From: CAZXCG01 sp964639205
GTDB lineage: Bacteria > Bacillota > Clostridia > Oscillospirales > Acutalibacteraceae
Assembly (NCBI GenBank): GCA_964639205.1
Contig: CAZXCG010000005.1
Coordinates: 1-55,727, forward strand
Direction of reading: 5' to 3'
Length of the DNA: 55,727 nucleotides
Shown here: piece by piece, positions 51,570 to 55,727 of the stretch
How positions within the stretch are numbered: position 1 is the first letter of the stretch
Layout: each line of letters starts with the position of its first letter
Translations under genes and position numbers: made by a program
Notes under the pieces: generated by a model
Seen by the model: the letters and a program-made list of their open reading frames with translations, nothing else
Databases searched by the model: none
What the model was told of the DNA's origin: nothing

Positions 51570-52487
51570 ATGCGCAGTGGTAAATTTTCCGTGAGCTTTA
51601 AAACCAAAATTTTTATTGCGGCGGCTGCGGCAATTCTACTGTTTTCCGCTGCTGTTAATAACGGTTGGCTCAAGCTTTCTTCAATCTACAGAGATCCGCT
51701 CCTCACCGAGGCTTTCAGCTATGATTTTTCGGTTCATTATATTGACGTGGGGCAGGGTGACTGCATATATATTACAAATAACGGATACGATATTCTCATC
51801 GACGCGGGAAATACTCAAAGTTCTTCGGCGGTTCTTGAGTACCTCCAAAAGTGTGAAGTTGACGATTTCGAAATTGTGATTGCGACCCATACAGACAGCG
51901 ACCACATAGGTGGAATGGACGATATTGTTCAAAATTATGAAATCGGCGAATTCTGGCTCTTTAAGGAGTCTTTCGACCAATCTGAGCCTACTTCTGCCGC
52001 TTACGGTCTTTACAACCTGCTTGAACAGTATTCGGTCCCGGTTGTATCTGTCCGGGCTGGAAAATATGCTGTATGTTCGGATATGCGTGTCGATGTTCTG
52101 TCTCCTTATAAGACCTATTCTAATGATAACGATAATTCGGTCGCCGTCAAAATAACCTACGGAGGCAACAGCTTTTTGTTTATGGGCGACGCGTCAAAGA
52201 GTGTGGAAAAGGATTTGCTGCTGCAAAACTCAGATGTTTCCGCTGATGTGCTCAAGCTCAGCCATCACGGCAGCAAAAGCGCATCATCCGAGGATTTCCT
52301 CGCAGCGGTAAATCCCGCTTTTGCCGTTATCAGCGTCGGAGAAAACAGTTATGGCTTGCCGTCACAGGATATATTGAAACGTCTTAACGGTATGCAAATC
52401 GATTATTACCGCACAGATTTATACGGTAATATTGTCGTTGCTTCAGACGGCACTAAGCTTTATATACTCACTTCGAAAGCTGCTTAA
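51570..52487 (+). CDS. Secreted or membrane-anchored ComEC-like metallo-beta-lactamase-fold protein
   Basis: 305 residues: N-terminal membrane segment (~10-28), then an MBL domain similar to the C-terminal domain of ComEC. Motifs: VHYIDVGQGDCIYI, metal site ATHTDSDHIGG, and KLSHHGSKSA. Unlike ComEC it lacks the channel domain, so it is a stand-alone nuclease or phosphodiesterase-like protein likely acting outside the membrane. GGAGAG precedes the ATG. Confidence 0.87.
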   Translation: MRSGKFSVSFKTKIFIAAAAAILLFSAAVNNGWLKLSSIYRDPLLTEAFSYDFSVHYIDVGQGDCIYITNNGYDILIDAGNTQSSSAVLEYLQKCEVDDFEIVIATHTDSDHIGGMDDIVQNYEIGEFWLFKESFDQSEPTSAAYGLYNLLEQYSVPVVSVRAGKYAVCSDMRVDVLSPYKTYSNDNDNSVAVKITYGGNSFLFMGDASKSVEKDLLLQNSDVSADVLKLSHHGSKSASSEDFLAAVNPAFAVISVGENSYGLPSQDILKRLNGMQIDYYRTDLYGNIVVASDGTKLYILTSKAA

Positions 52488-52571
52488 AAACGCATTTGAG
52501 TAATATATATCATTATTAAATATCATTGGATTTTAAAATTTTTCAATTAAAATTCGGAAAGGAATTTAGAA

Positions 52572-53843
52572 ATGGGAGTTTATGACGAATTACAGGCGAG
52601 GGGCTTAATCGCTCAGGTTACTAACGAAAGTCGTGTTAAGGATTTACTCAACAATCACAGGATTGCCTTTTATATTGGTTTTGACCCTACAGCGGACAGT
52701 CTTCACGTAGGTCATTTTGTGCAGATAATGGTTATGGCGCATATGCAGCGCGCAGGGCATATCCCGATTGCTCTCTTCGGCGGTGGTACCGGGATGGTTG
52801 GCGATCCATCCGGGAAAAGCGACATGCGCAAAATGCTTACGCGTGACGATATAGATTACAACATATCCTGTTTCAAAAAACAAATGTCCTCGCTTATTGA
52901 TTTTTCGGACGGGAAAGCCATAATGGTTAACAACGCCGATTGGCTTCTTGATCTTAACTACATTCAGTTCATCCGTGAGTACGGCGTTCATTTTACCGTT
53001 ACTAAAATGCTTGCGGCCGAGTGCTACAAGCAGCGAATGGAGCGCGGCGGACTTACCTTTTTTGAACTTAATTATATGCTTATGCAGAGCTATGATTTTT
53101 ACTGCCTTAACCAAAAATACGGCTGCCGCATGCAATTAGGCGGCGACGACCAGTGGAGCAATATTATCGGCGGCGTTGAGCTTATTCGCCGCGTTGCAGC
53201 AAAAAAAGCCGAGGAAACCGGCGAGCCTGTTCCCGATTCGGCCGAATGCTACGGGATGACGTTTACGCTTCTTACTACATCAGAGGGCAAGAAGATGGGC
53301 AAAACCGAAAACGGCGCTGTTTGGCTCAATCCCGAAAAGACCTCCCCGTACGATTTCTATCAATATTGGCGCAATGTTGCTGATGCAGACGTTATCCGCT
53401 GCCTTAAAATACTAACTTTTCTTCCTATTCCAGAAATTGAGGAATATGCAAGGCTTGAGGGCAGTCAGCTTAATAAAGCAAAGGAAGTTCTTGCCTTTGA
53501 AGTAACAAAACTTATTCACGGCGAACAGGAAGCGATAAACGCGCAGAATGCCGCAAGGGCTCTTTTCACCGGAACGTCTGATATTGCCGCAATGCCGGCT
53601 ACCGATATTACTGCCGCCGATTTTCAAAACGGTGAAATCGGCGTGACCGATCTTATGATAAAGTGCGGTCTTATTGCTTCTAAGGGTGAAGGCAGGCGCT
53701 TGATATCTCAGGGCGGGGTCTTGGCTAACGGACAAAAAATAACCGATCCGTTTGCAAAGCTTATTGCCGGCGATTTTAAAAACGGTTACGTAATAATTAG
53801 AAAGGGGAAAAAGGTTTTCCACAGGGTAAATCTTAGCGAATGA
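52572..53843 (+). CDS. tyrS: Tyrosyl-tRNA synthetase
   Basis: Class I synthetase, 423 residues. The HIGH-type motif is in FDPTADSLHVGHF and the KMSKS-type motif reads KKMGKTENG. The C-terminal S4 RNA-binding domain (GRRLISQGGVLANGQKI) is complete. GGAAAGGA precedes the ATG. The 84-base gap upstream is too short for a T-box, so T-box control, common for tyrS in Firmicutes, is not present here. Confidence 0.96.
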   Translation: MGVYDELQARGLIAQVTNESRVKDLLNNHRIAFYIGFDPTADSLHVGHFVQIMVMAHMQRAGHIPIALFGGGTGMVGDPSGKSDMRKMLTRDDIDYNISCFKKQMSSLIDFSDGKAIMVNNADWLLDLNYIQFIREYGVHFTVTKMLAAECYKQRMERGGLTFFELNYMLMQSYDFYCLNQKYGCRMQLGGDDQWSNIIGGVELIRRVAAKKAEETGEPVPDSAECYGMTFTLLTTSEGKKMGKTENGAVWLNPEKTSPYDFYQYWRNVADADVIRCLKILTFLPIPEIEEYARLEGSQLNKAKEVLAFEVTKLIHGEQEAINAQNAARALFTGTSDIAAMPATDITAADFQNGEIGVTDLMIKCGLIASKGEGRRLISQGGVLANGQKITDPFAKLIAGDFKNGYVIIRKGKKVFHRVNLSE

Positions 53844-53846
53844 TAA

Positions 53847-54860
53847 ATGAAAGGGAGAAGGTATAAAAAGCAGGGCTTTTATAATTTTATTTCACCGTTG
53901 TCCAATGCGGCTCTTTATCGCTTTGTGTGCGTTTTTATGATTTTAGCTTTTCTGGTTATAATTGTTTCCGGAGTGCTAATCGGAAGAGAGCTAAAAAACG
54001 AACTCAAAGACAATGAAAGTTCCCAAAGCAATTCCATCGGAGACGGGTCGGACGCTCCGTCTTCTCTGCTCGGAGCAGTAACCTCTGTAACGGAAGATGA
54101 TTCACAAATCGGGTACGGTGATCTCATACTTGTAAATTATCAGTATCGGTGCGCCTATGATAATCCGGACAGTATGGTTTCGATGCTTGATAATTCTGCA
54201 TATAATTATTCGGTATCAGATTATGAAGTCATGATAATGAATTCTGTGTTTGACTACGCCGATAAACTTTTGGGCGATTTTGAAGCTCAAAGCAGTGACC
54301 CTTCCTATCTGAATGTCGCCTGCGCTTACCGAAGCAGTGAATTACAGGAAACTCTTTACAATGATAAGCTGCAAACAGACGGTCAGGAGGAGGCCGACAG
54401 GTGGATTGCAAAGCCCGGATACAGCGAGCATCAGACGGGTTTGGCTTTTGACCTTTCCATTTTTAAAGACGGCGCCACATATGACTATACCGGCGACGGC
54501 GAGTATTCGTGGATTAACGAGAACTGCTATAAATACGGCTTTATTGTACGTTATCCCGTAGACCGAACGGAAACAACCAAAATTGAGTACGAGCCTTGGC
54601 ATTTTCGATATGTTGGAGCTCCGCACGCCGAATATATCTTTAAAAGCAATCTTTGCTTTGAGGATTATATAGATTTGCTGCACACAAAAACCGTAAGCAA
54701 TCCGCTGGTAATTGCCTCGGAGAACGGAAACTACGCCGTTTATTACTGCCCCAAGGACAGTAACTCACAGTCTACCTCAGTTACCGTGCCGCTGCAATAT
54801 GAATATACAATATCCGGGGATAACATCAACGGATTCATAGTGACGGTTAAGCTGCCCTGA
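53847..54860 (+). CDS. D-alanyl-D-alanine carboxypeptidase, VanY/M15B type
   Basis: 337 residues: basic N-tail, one membrane segment (~25-47), a Ser/Asp-rich spacer, then an M15 peptidase domain. Zinc ligands: His195 and Asp202 in SEHQTGLAFD, and His252 with Glu249 in EPWHFRYVG. It trims terminal D-Ala from muropeptides outside the membrane. A C-terminal domain of ~70 residues follows the peptidase. It starts three bases after tyrS with a poor ribosome-binding site, suggesting coupled reinitiation. Confidence 0.87.
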   Translation: MKGRRYKKQGFYNFISPLSNAALYRFVCVFMILAFLVIIVSGVLIGRELKNELKDNESSQSNSIGDGSDAPSSLLGAVTSVTEDDSQIGYGDLILVNYQYRCAYDNPDSMVSMLDNSAYNYSVSDYEVMIMNSVFDYADKLLGDFEAQSSDPSYLNVACAYRSSELQETLYNDKLQTDGQEEADRWIAKPGYSEHQTGLAFDLSIFKDGATYDYTGDGEYSWINENCYKYGFIVRYPVDRTETTKIEYEPWHFRYVGAPHAEYIFKSNLCFEDYIDLLHTKTVSNPLVIASENGNYAVYYCPKDSNSQSTSVTVPLQYEYTISGDNINGFIVTVKLP

Positions 54861-54873
54861 AAAGCGGCATTTA

Positions 54874-54966
54874 TAACTTAGGCAAAGATGTCCGCCGCCT
54901 CGAAGGCGGCGGGTTTCGTTTAAGAATTTCAGTGGGAATTTTAACCTCCCCCTGAATACTATTGAA
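54874..54966 (+). repeat. Dispersed element, shortened copy C
   Basis: Starts TAACTTAGGCAAAGATGTC, with GCCGCCTCGAAGGCGGC, then TTTCAGTGGGA...CTCCCCCTGAA that keeps the second hairpin with different bases, and ends TATTGAA. It lacks the third hairpin of copies A and B. The rest of 54967-55128 shows a CCGG-based inverted repeat and no gene. Confidence 0.65.
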
Positions 54967-55128
54967 ACAAAGTGTCTGTCTAAGATAAAGTCCGGTTAGT
55001 CCGAATCCGGTTCTTTGTAAGTTAATTGGGCGAAAAATTCGTGCTTTATCTGCGCCGTAATTGTATTTAAAAGTCTATTTACCTTACCTGCCGGATGGGC
55101 GCTAAATAAAGAAATTTGCTTAAAACTA

Positions 55129-55157
55129 TTGACAAATCAATGCATATATGATAAAAT
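55129..55157 (+). promoter_or_regulatory. Sigma-A promoter of the tRNA-Ser pair
   Basis: TTGACA (55129-55134), 17-base spacer, TAAAAT (55152-55157), 20 bases before the first tRNA. Confidence 0.8.
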
Positions 55158-55176
55158 TCTTTTCGTCAACTGAAAC

Positions 55177-55265
55177 GGAGAGGTGTCCGAGCGGTTTAAG
55201 GAGCTAGTCTTGAAAACTAGTGATTCCGAGAGGAACCAAGGGTTCGAATCCCTTCCTCTCCGCCA
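55177..55265 (+). tRNA. tRNA-Ser (UGA)
   Basis: Acceptor GGAGAGG pairs with CCTCTCC. The anticodon stem CTAGT/ACTAG encloses a loop CTTGAAA with anticodon TGA, which reads UCA. A long variable arm (ATTCCGAGAGGAAC) marks a class II tRNA. T-arm GGGTTCGAATCCC; CCA is encoded at 55263-55265. Confidence 0.96.
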
Positions 55266-55317
55266 CTTATTTTTTGTTTCTGTTGTAAAACAACATATCT
55301 TTATTACTTTGGCATTT

Positions 55318-55407
55318 GGAGGATTACTCAAGTGGTTAAGAGGCTCCCCTGCTAAGGGAGTAGGTCGGGAAACCGGCGCGAGGGTTCAAATCCCTTGTCC
55401 TCCGCCA
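55318..55407 (+). tRNA. tRNA-Ser (GCU)
   Basis: Acceptor GGAGGAT pairs with GTCCTCC. The anticodon stem CTCCC/GGGAG encloses CTGCTAA with anticodon GCT, reading AGC/AGU. Variable arm around GGTCGGGAAACCGGCGC, T-arm AGGGTTCAAATCCCT, encoded CCA. Cotranscribed with the upstream tRNA-Ser. Confidence 0.96.
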
Positions 55408-55440
55408 TCAAGAGGCTATAAAAAAGATATAGCCAAAGAA

Positions 55441-55464
55441 AACCCCGATTTTATCGGGGTTTTT
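55441..55464 (+). terminator. Intrinsic terminator of the tRNA operon
   Basis: AACCCCGAT/ATCGGGGTT perfect 9-base-pair stem with a 3-base loop and T-run. A weaker GGCTATA/TATAGCC hairpin precedes it at 55414-55434. Confidence 0.9.
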
Positions 55465-55571
55465 CGCTGTCTATACGGGCATTTTTCAGGATGTAAAATC
55501 ATAGATGTAAAAAGGCGTTTTTCCCTTTGCGGAGAGTTTCGAACTCAAACCAAACCTAATATTTTTAATGC

Positions 55572-55607
55572 AGGCGCATGGAACAGAAAAATCCATGCGC
55601 CTTTTTC
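55572..55607 (+). terminator. Second intrinsic terminator, adjacent to the putative intron
   Basis: Perfect 11-base-pair stem AGGCGCATGGA/TCCATGCGCCT and a run of T ending at 55606. No gene precedes it between the tRNA terminator and here. The intron-like sequence begins three bases after the T-run. Confidence 0.85.
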
Positions 55608-55608
55608 T

Positions 55609-55727
55609 GTATGACGGGCATGTCCGTGTACTGTGGTGAAAGTCCACCGAGGCGTAGCTACCGACGAACTTTATAGCAACTCCCAAGGTTTGCACCGTGA
55701 GATGTAGGCGAGAAGAAGGGATAGCGA
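55609..55727 (+). mobile_element. Probable group II (class IIC-like) intron, 5' end only
   Basis: From GTATG at 55609 the sequence has the look of intron domain I: an ACGGGCATGTCCGT hairpin, then GTGGTGAAAGTCCAC, similar in order and spacing to the start of the Oceanobacillus IIC intron (GTGTG, GGCATGGGTGC, GGTGAGAGTCCC). Phrases such as GAACTTTATAGCAACTCCC and GGGATAGCGA are familiar from leaders of LtrA-type reverse-transcriptase introns. It sits directly after a terminator, which is where IIC introns insert. The reverse transcriptase would lie beyond the window, so this remains a prediction. Confidence 0.55.

Noticed and set aside
52488..52571. T-box leader upstream of tyrS
   Set aside because: The gap is only 84 AT-rich bases with no T-box sequence and no terminator hairpin.
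54967..55128. CCGG-based inverted repeat (around AAAGTCCGG...CCGGTTCTTT) as a terminator for the VanY-type gene
   Set aside because: The stem is short with a mismatch and has no continuous T-run; I could not support it as a terminator.
55525..55550. Minus-strand GAGTTCGAAACTCTCCGCA resembling a tRNA T-arm and 3' end (possible attachment site remnant)
   Set aside because: Only three base pairs of the T-stem can form, no upstream tRNA body is present and no integrase is adjacent. Chance similarity is likely.
1..55727. CRISPR array, toxin-antitoxin or restriction system
   Set aside because: No regularly spaced direct repeats, and no genes with matching motifs were found on either strand.

Overview
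The window reads as chromosomal core sequence from an anaerobic, spore-forming member of the Clostridia (Firmicutes), most like the Ruminococcaceae/Oscillospiraceae group. The evidence is a complete spoIIIA operon with a SpoIIQ-like LytM protein, a FabK-type fatty-acid operon, Prp-processed ribosomal protein L27, TTG/GTG starts behind strong GGAGG sites, near-perfect sigma-A promoters, a cohesin-domain surface protein, and an oxidative half TCA branch (citrate synthase, aconitase, NADP isocitrate dehydrogenase). The genus is inferred from gene content only; no 16S or other taxonomic marker is present.

Layout. 1-785: edge-truncated tyrosine recombinase (minus). 1035-4230: aconitase-isocitrate dehydrogenase operon. 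4549-5328: cytidylate kinase-like protein and a 29-residue small ORF (minus). 5700-10765: endonuclease III (apparently starting at ATC), an M16 peptidase pair, lgt and folD. 10781-14618: rplU-prp-rpmA, obg, mini-RNase III and a YitT protein. 14671-22108: murD, ddl and murF interleaved with two M42 aminopeptidases and a PLP lyase. 22110-24538: M14 carboxypeptidase (minus), Nudix hydrolase and ribF. 24618-30316: the sporulation block, spoIIQ-like gene facing the eight-gene spoIIIAA-AH operon behind a sigma-E-like promoter. 30716-32077: citrate synthase. 32435-41303: ten-gene fatty-acid synthesis operon fabH-K-D-G-F-accB-fabZ-accC-D-A. 41329-46664: ArsC/Spx-like protein, then VanZ, cohesin protein, phosphohexomutase and a CBS transporter-like protein (minus). 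46891-54860: tepA, uppP, ftsK/spoIIIE, ComEC-like hydrolase, tyrS and a VanY-type carboxypeptidase. 55177-55407: two tRNA-Ser genes and a terminator. 55609 to the end: what looks like the 5' end of a group IIC intron sitting just after another terminator.

How the genes work together. Citrate synthase, aconitase and isocitrate dehydrogenase form one route to 2-oxoglutarate, though citrate synthase lies 26 kb away under its own promoter. Peptidoglycan supply is well represented (murD, ddl, murF, uppP, a D,D-carboxypeptidase). SpoIIQ and SpoIIIAA-AH should build the mother cell-forespore channel, and FtsK/SpoIIIE pumps DNA into the forespore. The fab/acc operon holds all elongation and carboxylation enzymes but neither acpP nor a linked regulator gene.

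The least explained features are a dispersed family of multi-hairpin intergenic elements (about six full or diverged copies plus a fragment, one of which runs into the 3' end of nth), the ATC start of nth, the small ORF behind the cytidylate kinase, the long structured leader of the fab operon, and the ribosome-binding site of spoIIQ buried in a terminator-like hairpin. I did not find an obviously new multi-gene defence or biosynthetic system; most of the window is ordinary housekeeping sequence.
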